Part shown: positions 13,754-23,102 of the stretch, piece after piece
Numbering within the stretch: position 1 is the stretch's first letter
Layout: each line of letters begins with the position of its first letter
Assembly: GCF_024519315.1 (NCBI RefSeq)
Contig: NZ_JANIIC010000077.1
Coordinates: 1-38,181 of the forward strand
DNA: 38,181 nt
Origin: Streptomyces malaysiensis subsp. samsunensis
Lineage (GTDB): Bacteria > Actinomycetota > Actinomycetes > Streptomycetales > Streptomycetaceae
Direction of reading: 5' to 3'
The notes under the pieces: model-generated
The model's input: the letters and a program-made list of their open reading frames with translations, nothing else
Told to the model about the DNA's origin: nothing
Database searches by the model: none
Made by a program: the position numbers and the translations under genes

Positions 13754-16318
13754 CTACCGCGGATACCGCCCCCGCAACGTCCCCCACACCGGCGGCAGCG
13801 ACCCCGCCGCCGCCGTCGCCACGACCACCGAGACGATCACCGCGGCCTGCGCCGGGGGCAGGTACGGCACCGTGCCCGTCGTGGCCATGCTGAAGGCCAG
13901 CAGGGGTACGGACGCCACGGCGGCCCCCACCACCAGCCCGGTCACCACCGTGGCCGCCGCCTCCAGCCGGAGCATTCGGCGGAGTTGGCCGCGGCCCGCG
14001 CCCGCCAGGCGCAGCAGCCTCAGTTCGGGGCGGCGTCCGGTGGCGATGAGCGCGAGGGTGCTCAGGACGGCGATCACCGTGAAGCCGCCGACCGCGCCGA
14101 CCACCGCCACCGACACCACCTCGGCCAGCGCCTGCTCGGCCGCCTCACCCCGCACCGGCGCCGGGTCCGGCTCCACCCGGGCCCCGGGCACCGCCCGCGC
14201 CAGCGCGTTCGTGACGGCCTTACGGTCGGCATCGGGCGCGGTCGCGACCAGGACCCTGCCCGCACCGGAGGCCGCGTGCATCGACGTGTGGCGCAGCAGA
14301 TCGTCGCGGGAGAGGAGGAAGTCCCCGAGCGCGATGGAGCGCTGGTACGTCGCCACGACCCGCAGCCGGGCCTCCTGGCCGTCGCCGAACCGCAGGGTCA
14401 CCGTGGAGCCGGGCCGTACGCCGAGGGAGTCCGCGCGGTCGGCGCCGACGGCGACCGTGCCGGGCCGCAGCCGGGTGAGGTCCCCGCTCCGCGGCCCCGG
14501 GTCGAGGGTGCTCGTCAGCCGTTCCGGGGTGACGCCGAAGACCGGCAGCCGCTCCAGTTCGGGCGCGCCGAGCTGGCTGCGCGCCAGCAGCACCGTGCCG
14601 GGGACGATCTCCGTCGCCGCCCGTACCCCCTGGACCTCGCGGATCCGTTCCACCGCACCGGCCGGTAGCCCGCCGTCCGCGTGCACCGCGAGGTCGGCGC
14701 GCAGCACCTGGCGGGCCTGGGCGTCGCCCGCATGAGTCATCGTCGCGCCCCCGGAGAGCTGAACCCCGGCGAACGCGGTGACCAGCACGATCGGGGTGAT
14801 CGCCGCGCCCAGCCGGTGTGCGGACGCCGCGCAGTTGGCGGCGGCGAGGCGGCCGCCGGGGCCGAACAGCCGCAGCGGAGCGCCCAGCAGCCGCATCGCC
14901 CCCTCGGCGATCCACGGTCCGAGCACCGCACAGGCGATCACCATGGTCACCGCCGCCGCCCCGGCCGCGGCCGCCGCGGTCGCGCCCCGCTGAAGGGCGG
15001 CCGTCCCGGCGGCGCTCGCGCCCACGCCCAGCAGCACCAGCCCGGTGATACCGCGCCCCCTGCCGGGTGCCCGCTCGCGCAGTGCCTCCGCCGGACGCGC
15101 CGTGGCGGTCCTGGAGCCGCCGATGAGCGCGGCGACCTGGGCCACCAGGACGGTGAGGGCGGCGGTGACCAGGGGCGTGAGCCACAGCGGCGGGAGAAGC
15201 GTCAGCTCGAGTCCGGTGGGCAGCGCGCCCCGCGCGTCCAGCAGCGCGCGCAGCCCCAGGTACGCGGGGGCCGCCCCGGCCGCGCCCACCAGCGCCGCCC
15301 AGGCCGCGACCCGCCCCACCTCCCGGCCCACCGCTGCGCGCAGCTGCCCCGGTGTGGCGCCGACCGCCCGCAACAGGCCCAGTTCATGGGAGCGTTGACG
15401 CAGCGCCTGGACGATGGTCGACGACACCACCAGCAACGACACCAGGACGACGGCTCCGGCCACGGAGCCCAGAGCCGCCAGCAGCTCACCACGGGCCGGC
15501 GCGGCGGCCAGGAACTCGGCCTCGCCCCGGTCGTCCCCGGTCAGGACGCGCACGGTGGCCGGGTCACCGTCCGCGCGGTGCCCGACGTCGGTGACTCCGG
15601 CCGTGTCCAGGGCCTTCCGCACCCGCCCGGCCAGCTCCCCCGCGCCCGTGCCGGATTCGGCGACGACCCCGATGGCGTCCAGCGCCTCCGGGTGGCCGGA
15701 CAGACGGCGGGCCTCGGCGCCGGTGAACCAGACGGCGGTACGGGGGCCGTCGGCGACGCCCACGACGGTGTACGCCGTGTCGTGACCGCCCACGCGCAGC
15801 GTCAGCCGCTGGCCGACGCGGTCCGCCCCGCCGCGTTCGGGGCCGCCACCGCCCGCCACGACCACCTCGTCCGCGCGCTGCGGGGCGCGTCCCGTCCGTA
15901 GCGCGTAGGGGGCCAGCCGGGCGGCCTCCCAGGGCCGTCCGGTGGCGGACTCGGTGGCCGCCGACCCCACGAGGCCCACCGGGAATTCCACGTCGGCGAC
16001 GGCCGCCCGCACCCCGGGCACCCCGCGCACCACGGTCAGCGCCGTGCGGGGGATCCGGACCCGTTCGGTGAGCCCGGCGCTCACGGTCTCGCGTTCGCCC
16101 AGCGACGCCGCGCTGAAGCGGGTGGTCTGGTCGCCGGCCACGACGAGATCGGCCCCGGCGTACCGCTCCACCCGCGGATGCGCGCTCCAGGCCGAGACGA
16201 GGGTCAGCCCGAAGGCGCCGAGCAGCAGGGAGGTGAGGGTGAGCGCGGCGAAGACCGCGGTCCACGCCTTACGGTGGGCACGAGTGGCGCGAGTGGCCAG
16301 CAGGGCGGCGACCTTCAT
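13754..16318 (-). CDS. ABC transporter permease, FtsX/MacB type
   Basis: 854-aa membrane protein with two FtsX domains. It begins MKVAALLATRATRAHRKAWT, with TM1 (AVFAALTLTSLLLGAFGLTL) and a long extracellular MacB-like periplasmic-core region (about residues 60-270). Three TM helices of the first FtsX domain follow (GSVAGAVVLVSLLVVSSTI, RSHELGLLRAVGATPGQLR cytoplasmic loop). Then comes a second half with TM, a large outside domain, and three C-terminal TM helices (VSVAVVGAVGGFTVIAVLS, RPELRLLRLAGAGRGQLRR). This class works in export, lipoprotein handling or antibiotic resistance as mechanotransmission pumps, not classic importers. ATG 16318 overlaps the ATPase stop as ATGA. Its 3' end is partially duplicated just downstream. 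Confidence 0.93.
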   Translation of the reverse strand: MKVAALLATRATRAHRKAWTAVFAALTLTSLLLGAFGLTLVSAWSAHPRVERYAGADLVVAGDQTTRFSAASLGERETVSAGLTERVRIPRTALTVVRGVPGVRAAVADVEFPVGLVGSAATESATGRPWEAARLAPYALRTGRAPQRADEVVVAGGGGPERGGADRVGQRLTLRVGGHDTAYTVVGVADGPRTAVWFTGAEARRLSGHPEALDAIGVVAESGTGAGELAGRVRKALDTAGVTDVGHRADGDPATVRVLTGDDRGEAEFLAAAPARGELLAALGSVAGAVVLVSLLVVSSTIVQALRQRSHELGLLRAVGATPGQLRAAVGREVGRVAAWAALVGAAGAAPAYLGLRALLDARGALPTGLELTLLPPLWLTPLVTAALTVLVAQVAALIGGSRTATARPAEALRERAPGRGRGITGLVLLGVGASAAGTAALQRGATAAAAAGAAAVTMVIACAVLGPWIAEGAMRLLGAPLRLFGPGGRLAAANCAASAHRLGAAITPIVLVTAFAGVQLSGGATMTHAGDAQARQVLRADLAVHADGGLPAGAVERIREVQGVRAATEIVPGTVLLARSQLGAPELERLPVFGVTPERLTSTLDPGPRSGDLTRLRPGTVAVGADRADSLGVRPGSTVTLRFGDGQEARLRVVATYQRSIALGDFLLSRDDLLRHTSMHAASGAGRVLVATAPDADRKAVTNALARAVPGARVEPDPAPVRGEAAEQALAEVVSVAVVGAVGGFTVIAVLSTLALIATGRRPELRLLRLAGAGRGQLRRMLRLEAAATVVTGLVVGAAVASVPLLAFSMATTGTVPYLPPAQAAVIVSVVVATAAAGSLPPVWGTLRGRYPR

Positions 16319-17091
16319 GCCGTCCGCCCTCCCAGGTCCTTCAGGACGCGGCGTATGTCGGCCGCCTCCGGCCGCTCCTGCCGCCACACCAGCTTCCCCC
16401 GCATCAGGAACAGCGCCTCGTCGGCCCAGGCGGCGGCGAACGGGTCATGGGTGACCATGACGACCGTATGGCCGTCACGGTCGACGGCCTGCCGCAGCAG
16501 TGTCAGCGCTTCCTCCGCGGCGGCGGGGTCGAGCGCCCCCGTCGGTTCGTCGGCGAAGACGATGTCGGGCGAGGTCACCAGCGCACGGGCGATCGCCACC
16601 CGCTGGCACTGCCCGCCGGACAGCTCCGACGGCAGGGCGCCGCCCCGGTCCCCCAGCCCGACCGCCGCGAGTGCCCGCCGCTCCCGGCCGTCGACGGGCC
16701 GACCGCCGAGCATCAGCGGCAGGGAGACGTTCTCCGCCACGGTGAGCGACGGCACCAGATGGTGCGCCTGGAAGACGAAGCCGATCCGCTCCCGCCGCAG
16801 CCGGGTCAGCGCCGCCTCGTTCAGCGAGGACAGCTCCGTGCCGCCGATGCGCACCGTGCCCGCCGTCGGCCGGTCGAGCCCGGCGGCGCACTGGAGCAAG
16901 GTCGACTTCCCGCACCCCGAGGGCCCCATCACCGCGAGGAACCGTCCGCGCGGCACCGTCAGATGGATGGGGTGCAGCGCCATGACCCCCGGCCGGTACT
17001 CCCTGGTGACCCCGTCCAGGGCCAGCGCATGGTGCCAGGTCCCCGTCCGCTCCACGGTCGCCGTCCTGCGGCCGCGCCACTGCCGGTTCAT
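16315..17091 (-). CDS. ABC transporter ATPase, LolD/MacB type
   Basis: 258-aa cytoplasmic ATPase partner of the adjacent FtsX permease. Walker A is GPSGCGKST (56-64), the Q loop lies in FVFQAHHLVPSLTVAEN, the signature is LSGGQCQRVAIARAL (Cys replaces the usual Gln after LSGGQ), Walker B is IVFADEPTGALD (177-188), and the H loop is VMVTHDPFAAAWADE. The FVFQ...L.P.LTVAEN pattern is typical of the MacB/LolD group. The start at ATG 17091 has GGAGGGG nine nt upstream. The stop overlaps the permease start, so the two form a coupled operon. The nearby two-component system may regulate it. Confidence 0.95.
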   Translation of the reverse strand: MNRQWRGRRTATVERTGTWHHALALDGVTREYRPGVMALHPIHLTVPRGRFLAVMGPSGCGKSTLLQCAAGLDRPTAGTVRIGGTELSSLNEAALTRLRRERIGFVFQAHHLVPSLTVAENVSLPLMLGGRPVDGRERRALAAVGLGDRGGALPSELSGGQCQRVAIARALVTSPDIVFADEPTGALDPAAAEEALTLLRQAVDRDGHTVVMVTHDPFAAAWADEALFLMRGKLVWRQERPEAADIRRVLKDLGGRTA

Positions 17092-17521
17092 CTCTCCGCC
17101 CCTCCGTCACGTCCGGGCGGATCAAACGGGTCCGCCTGTCACCGAGAACGCTAGAAACGGGCGCGGCCGCGCGGCAGAGAGCGCGGTCCCGTACTGGAAG
17201 TGGTACGGACCCCCGCCCGGGGGTGGGGCCCACTCCACCATCGCCGGGTCCTCCACGCGGTTCCGTCCGCTCTTCCACACGGCTGCGTCCGGTCTTCCAC
17301 GCGGTTCCGCCCGGTCTCGCGTCCGGTCCGCGGTCCGGTCTCGCGTCCGGTCCTCCGCCCGGTCCGGCATCCGGTCCTCCGTCCGCTCTCGCGTCCGAAC
17401 TTCCCCGTCCGCGGGCGACATCCGGGCGCGCCGCCGTGGTGAACCCCGCCGGGGACAAGATCCTGGACACCCTCAGGACCGGCATATGAGACAGAAGACC
17501 ACAGAGAGGCACCAGGCACCC
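17092..17521. other. Divergent promoter region with degenerate repeats
   Basis: Separates the ABC operon from the glutamate dehydrogenase gene. A TAGCGT on the minus strand near 17150 may be a -10 for the ABC operon. A hairpin-forming inverted repeat (GGTCCCGTAC/GTACGGACC, 17185-17211) lies in the middle. From about 17260 to 17400 the plus strand carries many degenerate copies of GTCCGGTCT/GCGTCCGGTC. The open frames through it are Arg/Ser-repeat artefacts. No gene seen. Confidence 0.6.
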
Positions 17522-18868
17522 ATGGACGTCAGCGCCCGTATCGAGGCCGTCTACGCGCAGATCGTGCACCGCGACCCCGGGGAGTCGGAGTTCCACCAGG
17601 CGGCGCGCGAGGTACTGCCGGCCCTCGCCCCCGTGCTCGGCGCGCATCCGGAGTATGTGGACGCCCGGATCGTGGAGCGGCTGTGCGAGCCGGAGCGGCA
17701 ACTCGCCTTCCGGGTGCCCTGGGTGGACGACGACGGCGAGGTCCAGGTCAACCGCGGCTTCCGGGTGGAGTTCAGCAGCGCGCTGGGCCCCTACAAGGGG
17801 GGCCTGCGTTTCCACCCCAGCGTCAATCTGGGCATCGTGAAGTTCCTCGGCTTCGAGCAGATCTTCAAGAACGCGCTGACCGGTCTGGCCATCGGCGGCG
17901 GCAAGGGCGGTGCGGACTTCGACCCCAAGGGGCGCTCGGACGGCGAGGTGATGCGGTTCTGCCAGTCGTTCATGACCGAACTCCACCGCCATCTGGGCGA
18001 GCACACCGATGTGCCGGCCGGGGACATCGGTGTGGGCGCCCGTGAGATCGGCTATCTCTTCGGCCAGTACAAGCGGCTGACCAATCGCTTCGAGGCCGGT
18101 GTGCTGACCGGTAAGCCGGTCGGCTGGGGCGGTTCACACGCGCGCACCGAGGCCACGGGTTACGGCACCGTCCACTTCGCCCAGGAGATGCTGCGCACCC
18201 GTAAGAAGGATTTCGACGGCCTTACGGTCGTCGTCTCCGGATCCGGCAATGTGGCGCTCTACGCGATCGACAAGGTCCACGCCCTCGGCGGCCGGGTGGT
18301 GGCCTGCTCCGACTCCTCCGGCCATGTGGTCGACCCGGACGGTATCGACCTCGCCCTGCTGAAGGAGATCAAGGACGTCCGCCGGGGGCGGATCGACGCC
18401 TACGCCACCGCCAAGCCGGGCGCCGTCTTCTCCGGCCGCGGCTCGGTCTTCGAGGTGCCCTGCGAGGTCGTCCTGCCCTGCGCGACCCAGAACGAGCTGA
18501 CCGAGCAGTGCGCGATCACCCTGGTCAAGAACGGCGTACTGGCCGTGGCCGAGGGCGCCAACATGCCCTGCACCCCGGCGGCGATCGAGATCTTCCGGGA
18601 GGCCGATGTGCTCTTCGGCCCCGGCAAGGCCGCCAACGCGGGCGGGGTGGCCACCTCCGCCCTGGAGATGCAGCAGAACGCCTCCCGCGAACGCTGGACC
18701 TTCGCCCAGACCGAGGCCCGCCTCGCCGCCGTCATGACCGAGGTCCACACCCTGTGCCGCACCACCGCCGATCGCTACGGCTGCTCCCCCGACGACTACG
18801 CCCTGGGCGCGAACGCCGCCGGGTTCGTGCGGGTCGCGGAGGCGATGGCCGCCCAGGGCATCGTCTGA
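17522..18868 (+). CDS. gdhA: NADP-type glutamate dehydrogenase
   Basis: Cytoplasmic enzyme that makes glutamate from 2-oxoglutarate, ammonium and NAD(P)H. At 448 aa it matches the small hexameric class. Landmarks: substrate-binding PYKGGLRFHPSVN (Lys92), catalytic GGGKGGADFDPKG (Lys128), PAGDIGVGAREIGYL (Asp168), and a Rossmann nucleotide site VVVSGSGNVALYA with the DSSGHV region. The hexameric type and overall match to bacterial GdhA favour NADP use, but cofactor choice is not proven. The start is ATG 17522, preceded by AGAGAGG; an in-frame ATG 12 codons earlier lacks a better site. It is divergent from the ABC operon. Confidence 0.96.
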   Translation: MDVSARIEAVYAQIVHRDPGESEFHQAAREVLPALAPVLGAHPEYVDARIVERLCEPERQLAFRVPWVDDDGEVQVNRGFRVEFSSALGPYKGGLRFHPSVNLGIVKFLGFEQIFKNALTGLAIGGGKGGADFDPKGRSDGEVMRFCQSFMTELHRHLGEHTDVPAGDIGVGAREIGYLFGQYKRLTNRFEAGVLTGKPVGWGGSHARTEATGYGTVHFAQEMLRTRKKDFDGLTVVVSGSGNVALYAIDKVHALGGRVVACSDSSGHVVDPDGIDLALLKEIKDVRRGRIDAYATAKPGAVFSGRGSVFEVPCEVVLPCATQNELTEQCAITLVKNGVLAVAEGANMPCTPAAIEIFREADVLFGPGKAANAGGVATSALEMQQNASRERWTFAQTEARLAAVMTEVHTLCRTTADRYGCSPDDYALGANAAGFVRVAEAMAAQGIV

Positions 18869-18946
18869 GCCGGTAGGGCGCGACCGGGCCGATCACCGGC
18901 AGAGGCCGGAGGCCATACGGACAATACTGTCGGCACAACCGGCGGA

Positions 18947-20062
18947 TCACATCGACGGCATTTCGGCCGCCCCGCGCACCGCGCCCAGCACCGGCTTGCG
19001 GAGCAGCAGCAGCGCCGCGTCGTCGTGGAGCCGGCCGCCCACATGGGACAGCAGTTCGTCGTGGAGCGAGGCGAGGGTGCGGGACGGCTCGTCGCAGATG
19101 TGCCGCGGCACCCGTTCCAGCAGCGGGAAGTACTCGCGGCTGCGGTCCCGCGCCTCGATGACCCCGTCGGTGTAGAGCAGCAGCTGGTCACCCTCGATGA
19201 ACGGCACCACCTGGAGGCTCGGCAGATCGCCGCCCAGGGAGGCCAGGCCGAGCGGCGGGGCCGGACGGGTGGGCTCGACGGCGCTGACCCCTGACTCGCC
19301 GAACAGCAGCGGCGGGGCGTGTCCGCAGTTGACGAGCTCCATCCGGCCCTCGCTGGGGTAACCGGCGACCACGGCGGTGACGAAGTCGTCGGGCGCCAGG
19401 TTACGGGCCAGGCTGCGCTCGATCCTGCCGACGACGTCGAGCAGATCGCGTTCGTCGTAGGCGGCCTCGCGGAAGACGCCGAGCACCAGCGCGGCGGTGC
19501 TCACCGCGGGCAGCCCCTTGCCGCGCACATCGCCGACGATCAGCCGGACCCCGTGCGGGGTGGACAGCAGGGCGTAGAGATCGCCCCCCACCCGTGCCTC
19601 CGCGGCGGCGGCGCTGTAGCGAACGGCCACCTGGAACTGGCCGACCTGGGCGGGCACCGGCGTGAGCAGGGCGTTCTGGGCGGCCTCGGCGACCGAGCGA
19701 ACGGCGGCGAGCACCTGCTCACGGCGCTGGCGCATGGCGCTGGCCCCACAGCTCGCCAGGGCCACGGCGGCGGGCGTGGCCAGTATGATCGCCTGGGTGC
19801 GCAGCGTCTCCTCGCCCTGGGTGCCCAGCAGGGCACCCACCCCCACGGCGAGCAGCCCGATGCGCATCACCCCGTACGGCCCCCAGTGGGCGGCGGCGAG
19901 CGCCGGGCCGACGGCGAGCATGGGCAGCCAGCCGAGCCCCTCCGAGGTGACGAGGGCCAGCAGGGCCACACCAATGATGATGAATACGGGGACCGCGGGG
20001 GCGATGAGCCCTGTGCCCTCCATCTGGTCGGAGTCGTACGGGCGGAGTCGGGCCGGGTACAT
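18947..20062 (-). CDS. Membrane PP2C-type (SpoIIE) serine phosphatase
   Basis: 371 aa. The N-terminal about 120 residues contain four or five hydrophobic helices (FIIIGVALLALVTSEGLGW, MLAVGPALAAAHWG, IGLLAVGVGALLGTQ, AIILATPAAVALASC). After a linker (QNALLTPVPAQVGQFQVAVRY) comes the SpoIIE domain: GGDLYALLSTPHGVRLIVGD (metal-binding Asp), VRGKGLPAVSTAALVLGVFR, VNCGHAPPLL and LLYTDGVIEARDRSREYF. Such phosphatases usually act on phosphorylated anti-anti-sigma factors in partner-switching. No anti-sigma gene is adjacent. ATG 20062 is preceded by AGCAGG. Confidence 0.93.
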   Translation of the reverse strand: MYPARLRPYDSDQMEGTGLIAPAVPVFIIIGVALLALVTSEGLGWLPMLAVGPALAAAHWGPYGVMRIGLLAVGVGALLGTQGEETLRTQAIILATPAAVALASCGASAMRQRREQVLAAVRSVAEAAQNALLTPVPAQVGQFQVAVRYSAAAAEARVGGDLYALLSTPHGVRLIVGDVRGKGLPAVSTAALVLGVFREAAYDERDLLDVVGRIERSLARNLAPDDFVTAVVAGYPSEGRMELVNCGHAPPLLFGESGVSAVEPTRPAPPLGLASLGGDLPSLQVVPFIEGDQLLLYTDGVIEARDRSREYFPLLERVPRHICDEPSRTLASLHDELLSHVGGRLHDDAALLLLRKPVLGAVRGAAEMPSM

Positions 20063-20157
20063 GACCTGCTTCGCTGCTCTCTTCCACGAGTGATACCGGG
20101 GGTGTCCGTTTCATCCAGAGAAACAGCGATTAGATAGATTCCGCAAGGGACGCGTTT

Positions 20158-20937
20158 TCAGATAGTGAGCGAGAGGTTCCTGCTCACCCGGCTCGCCGTC
20201 GGGACCAGATGGGTCCGGAACAGCTCTCGGTGCGGATCCAGCTTCGCCAGCCGCGCGAGCCGGTCCGCGGGCAGCGAGATCCCGAGCGAGCCGAGCCGGT
20301 CGCCGTAGTAGATCGGCACCGCGAAACAGACCGTGCCCAGGGCATACTCCTCCAGGTCCGCGACCAGCGGACTGTTGGTCGGGGAGTCCAGCCGGCGCAG
20401 CAGATCGCCGGGGCGGGTAACGGTCCGCGGTGTGAGATCGACGAGCTCATGGCGGGACAAGTACTCGTGGCGGGCGTCGTCGTCCAGCTCGCGCAGCACG
20501 CATTTGCCCAGCGCGGTGGCGTGCCCGGCGTCCTCGAACCCCACCCACAGATCGACCCGGGGCGCCTGCGGGCCGTCCACGATCTCCACCACCCGGATCT
20601 CGCCCTCGTCGTAGAAGGTGAGGTAGGCGGCGGCGGAGAGTTCGTCGCGCAGCGAGGTCAGGGTGGGGCGGATCCGGGAGAGCATCGCCTGGTCCCGGCT
20701 GCCGGACTCGAGGGTGCGCAGCTTGTCGCCGATCACGAAGCCGCCGTCCTCCAGCCGGTGCACATAGCCTTCGTACGCCAGCGTCCGCAGCAGGTGGTAC
20801 GTGGTGGCGAGCGGCAGCCCCGTCTCCCGGGCGAGCCTTTTGGCCGGCGCACCACCCTCGTGCGCGCCCACCGCCTCCATCAGCCGGAAGGCCCGCTGTA
20901 CGGATGTGATCAGCGTAGGCGCCGCCTGAGCACCCAT
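20158..20937 (-). CDS. IclR-family transcriptional regulator
   Basis: 259 aa. N-terminal winged helix: SVQRAFRLMEAVGAHEGGAP, AKRLARETGLPLATTYHLLR (recognition helix), TLAYEGYVHRLEDGGFVIGD (wing). The rest is the IclR effector domain with TFYDEGEIRVVEIVDGPQAP, HATALGKCVLRELDDDAR and ISLPADRLARLAKLDPH. IclR proteins commonly control catabolic genes in response to small acids. Downstream to upstream on this strand lie an SRPBCC protein, an amino-acid oxidase-like enzyme and an amidase, possible targets. AGGAG precedes ATG 20937 by about 12 nt. Confidence 0.93.
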   Translation of the reverse strand: MGAQAAPTLITSVQRAFRLMEAVGAHEGGAPAKRLARETGLPLATTYHLLRTLAYEGYVHRLEDGGFVIGDKLRTLESGSRDQAMLSRIRPTLTSLRDELSAAAYLTFYDEGEIRVVEIVDGPQAPRVDLWVGFEDAGHATALGKCVLRELDDDARHEYLSRHELVDLTPRTVTRPGDLLRRLDSPTNSPLVADLEEYALGTVCFAVPIYYGDRLGSLGISLPADRLARLAKLDPHRELFRTHLVPTASRVSRNLSLTI

Positions 20938-21097
20938 ACGTCCAGCTTGCTCCTGGTAGAGGGGATGAGCAAGATCTGCGCGGTCGGACGCGGCCGAGGG
21001 CGCCGGCCGATGTGGCCGACGCCCTCGCGGGCGTGCACTCGCGGGCAGGTGGACCGGTGCGGTCGGTGCGATCGGTGCGACCGTGCGACCGGTGCGG

Positions 21098-21556
21098 TCA
21101 GCCGGGTGAGATCCGGCCGCGCCAGGCGCCTTCCGCCTCGCCGCGCCGCTCGATGAAGTCCTTGAACCTCCGCAGATCCCCCTTCACCCGCCGGTCGAGC
21201 GTCCCGGTCATGTCCGCGGCCTTCTCCGCCATCCCGCTCGGCTCGAAGACCATGGCCAGATTGACCCGGGTGTGGCGCTCGTCGACGGGCTCGAAGGTCA
21301 CCAGACCCTGCTGCCGCACATCACCGGAGGTGGTGCGCCAGGCGATGCGCTCGTCGGGAAGCTGATCCACGATCTCGGTGTCGAACTCCCGGTGCACACC
21401 GGCGATGGAGGTCGCCCAGTGGTTGTGGCGATCGTCCACCTGGCTGACCTGGTCCACGCCCTCCATGAACCTCGGGAACTCGGTGAACTGCGTCCACTGG
21501 TCATAGGCGGTGCGGAGCGGAACCCCAACCTCGACGGACTCCCGCACGGTGCTCAT
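21098..21556 (-). CDS. SRPBCC-family protein (polyketide cyclase/dehydrase-like)
   Basis: 152 aa with a helix-grip START-like fold. It begins MSTVRESVEVGVPLRTAYDQ, WTQFTEFPRFMEGVDQVSQV, typical of the polyketide_cyc2 group, and ends in a basic C-terminal helix (RRVKGDLRRFKDFIERRGEA). These proteins bind hydrophobic ligands; members of this form are often near stress or membrane genes. AAGGAG six nt before ATG 21556 sets the start; the longer upstream frame is not needed. It lies between the IclR regulator and the FAD enzyme gene on the same strand, with gaps of 160 and 122 bp, so it is not clearly in an operon with them. Confidence 0.92.
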   Translation of the reverse strand: MSTVRESVEVGVPLRTAYDQWTQFTEFPRFMEGVDQVSQVDDRHNHWATSIAGVHREFDTEIVDQLPDERIAWRTTSGDVRQQGLVTFEPVDERHTRVNLAMVFEPSGMAEKAADMTGTLDRRVKGDLRRFKDFIERRGEAEGAWRGRISPG

Positions 21557-21678
21557 CGGTGACTCCTTTCGACGTTGTCGCGTCGCACAGCACGGCGGGT
21601 TTCCGAGACCGCAGGGCCAAAACATGCCGCGCCCAGACGGTCTGTGCGACCGAGAGGGGGTGGACGGCAGGCGGCGGC

Positions 21679-22944
21679 TCAGCGCAGCGGATGCAGCGGG
21701 GCCAGTTCGGCCGGGGAGGTGCCGGTCGCGATGGCCTCGGCCAGCAGCCGTCCGCTGAGCGGTCCGAGAGCCACGCCCCACATGCCGTGGCCGCCGTTGA
21801 CGTAGACCCGCGGGGAGCCGGTCGGGCCGATCAGCGGCAGTCCGTCGGGGGTGCACGGGCGGGCGCCGACCCAGGTGTCCGTACGGGCCGCCCAGTCGAT
21901 GCCGCGCAGCAGCGGACGGGCCGCCGCGATGATCGCCCGGATCCGGCGCGGGTCCACCGGCCGTTCCACGGGCGCCAGTTCCATCATCCCGGCGACCCGC
22001 ACCCGGCCCTCGCCCAGCGGGGTGCAGACGACCTTCTGGGCGGCCAGATACGTGGGCCGGGTGGGGGCGCCCTCGGCCGGCACGCTGAAGCTGTAGCCGC
22101 GTCCGGCCTGGACCGGCACCCGGACCCCGAACGGGCGGACCAGCGCGTCCAGCCAGGCGCCGGTGGCCACGACGGCGACATCCGCGTGGAGTTGGCCCCC
22201 GGAGGTGGTGACGGCCACGCCCCGCCCGAGGTCCCGGATCCCGGACACCTCCGTCCGCTCCAGGATCTCGCCACCGCGCTCGCGCACCGCGTCGGCGAGG
22301 GCGCGCACGAAGTTCCCCGGGTTCAGATAGCGCTGGCCGTGGAGTTCGACGGCCGCGCCGATGGCGTCGCCGAGCGCGGGCTCCAGCGCACGGGCCCGGT
22401 CCCCGTCGACCGGCTCGTACGCGATCGTGAAACCGGCCGCGCGGGCCTGCTCCAGCTCCTCGATCATCGCGGCACGCTCGGCGGCGGTGCGGAAGGCGAT
22501 CAGACAGGGTTCGGCGGGCCGGGTGGGCTCGGCGACGCCGTCCGCCGCGAGCGTGTCGTACGCGTCCAGCGCCTGGCGGCCGAGCGTGGCGAAGGTGGCG
22601 GCCAGGACCCGCCAGCGGCGCGGGGCGCAGTTCCGGGTGAAGGTGAGCAGGAAGCGGGCGAGCCGGGGGTCGGGCCGGGGCGGGATGTAGACGGGCGACT
22701 CGGGGGAGAGCAGGCTGCGCAGCCCGTAGCGGAGCGCGGCCGGCTCGGGCAGCGGCAGCGTCAGGGCCGGGGACAGCCAGCCGGCGTTCCCCCAGGACGC
22801 CCCGGCCGCGGGGTGGCGCCGCTCCACTACGGTGACCTCGACACCGTGGTTCAGCAGCGACCAGGCGGTGGCGAGGCCGACCATGCCTGCGCCGACGACG
22901 ACGGCGCTGCGCGGTGGGCGGGACGGACCTATGGCAGTGGGCAC
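21679..22944 (-). CDS. FAD-dependent amino-acid oxidoreductase (DadA/DAO family)
   Basis: 421 aa. The N-terminus has the FAD Rossmann motif VVVGAGMVGLATAWSLL with the following acidic end VTVVERR. GASWGNAGWLSPALTLPLPEP is the DadA-like segment, and a second FAD contact is VAVVATGAWLDALVRPFGVR. The C-terminus has RPCTPDGLPLIGPTGSPRVYVNGGHGMWG, the DAO family end. The family oxidises the C-N bond of D-amino or secondary amino acids; the substrate is not defined. I choose GTG 22944 because AAGGAG lies eight nt upstream; an in-frame ATG six codons earlier would place this ribosome site inside the gene. Confidence 0.92.
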   Translation of the reverse strand: MPTAIGPSRPPRSAVVVGAGMVGLATAWSLLNHGVEVTVVERRHPAAGASWGNAGWLSPALTLPLPEPAALRYGLRSLLSPESPVYIPPRPDPRLARFLLTFTRNCAPRRWRVLAATFATLGRQALDAYDTLAADGVAEPTRPAEPCLIAFRTAAERAAMIEELEQARAAGFTIAYEPVDGDRARALEPALGDAIGAAVELHGQRYLNPGNFVRALADAVRERGGEILERTEVSGIRDLGRGVAVTTSGGQLHADVAVVATGAWLDALVRPFGVRVPVQAGRGYSFSVPAEGAPTRPTYLAAQKVVCTPLGEGRVRVAGMMELAPVERPVDPRRIRAIIAAARPLLRGIDWAARTDTWVGARPCTPDGLPLIGPTGSPRVYVNGGHGMWGVALGPLSGRLLAEAIATGTSPAELAPLHPLR

Positions 22945-23102
22945 GGATGCGCTCCTTCCCATGGGTGAAACGCCATCATCGGTGGAACGGGCCGGGCACC
23001 GCACCGGCCCGCCGCACTGATCGCCCTCGGGCTGCCGGATGCCGTGATCGCCCCCGAGGCACCGATGGCCCCGGCTGTCCGAGGCCCTGAGGGGTCCCCC
23101 CG

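Noticed and set aside
21559..22968. 469-codon plus-strand ORF
   Set aside because: Antisense to the FAD-dependent oxidoreductase. No ribosome site and repetitive Arg/Gly composition.
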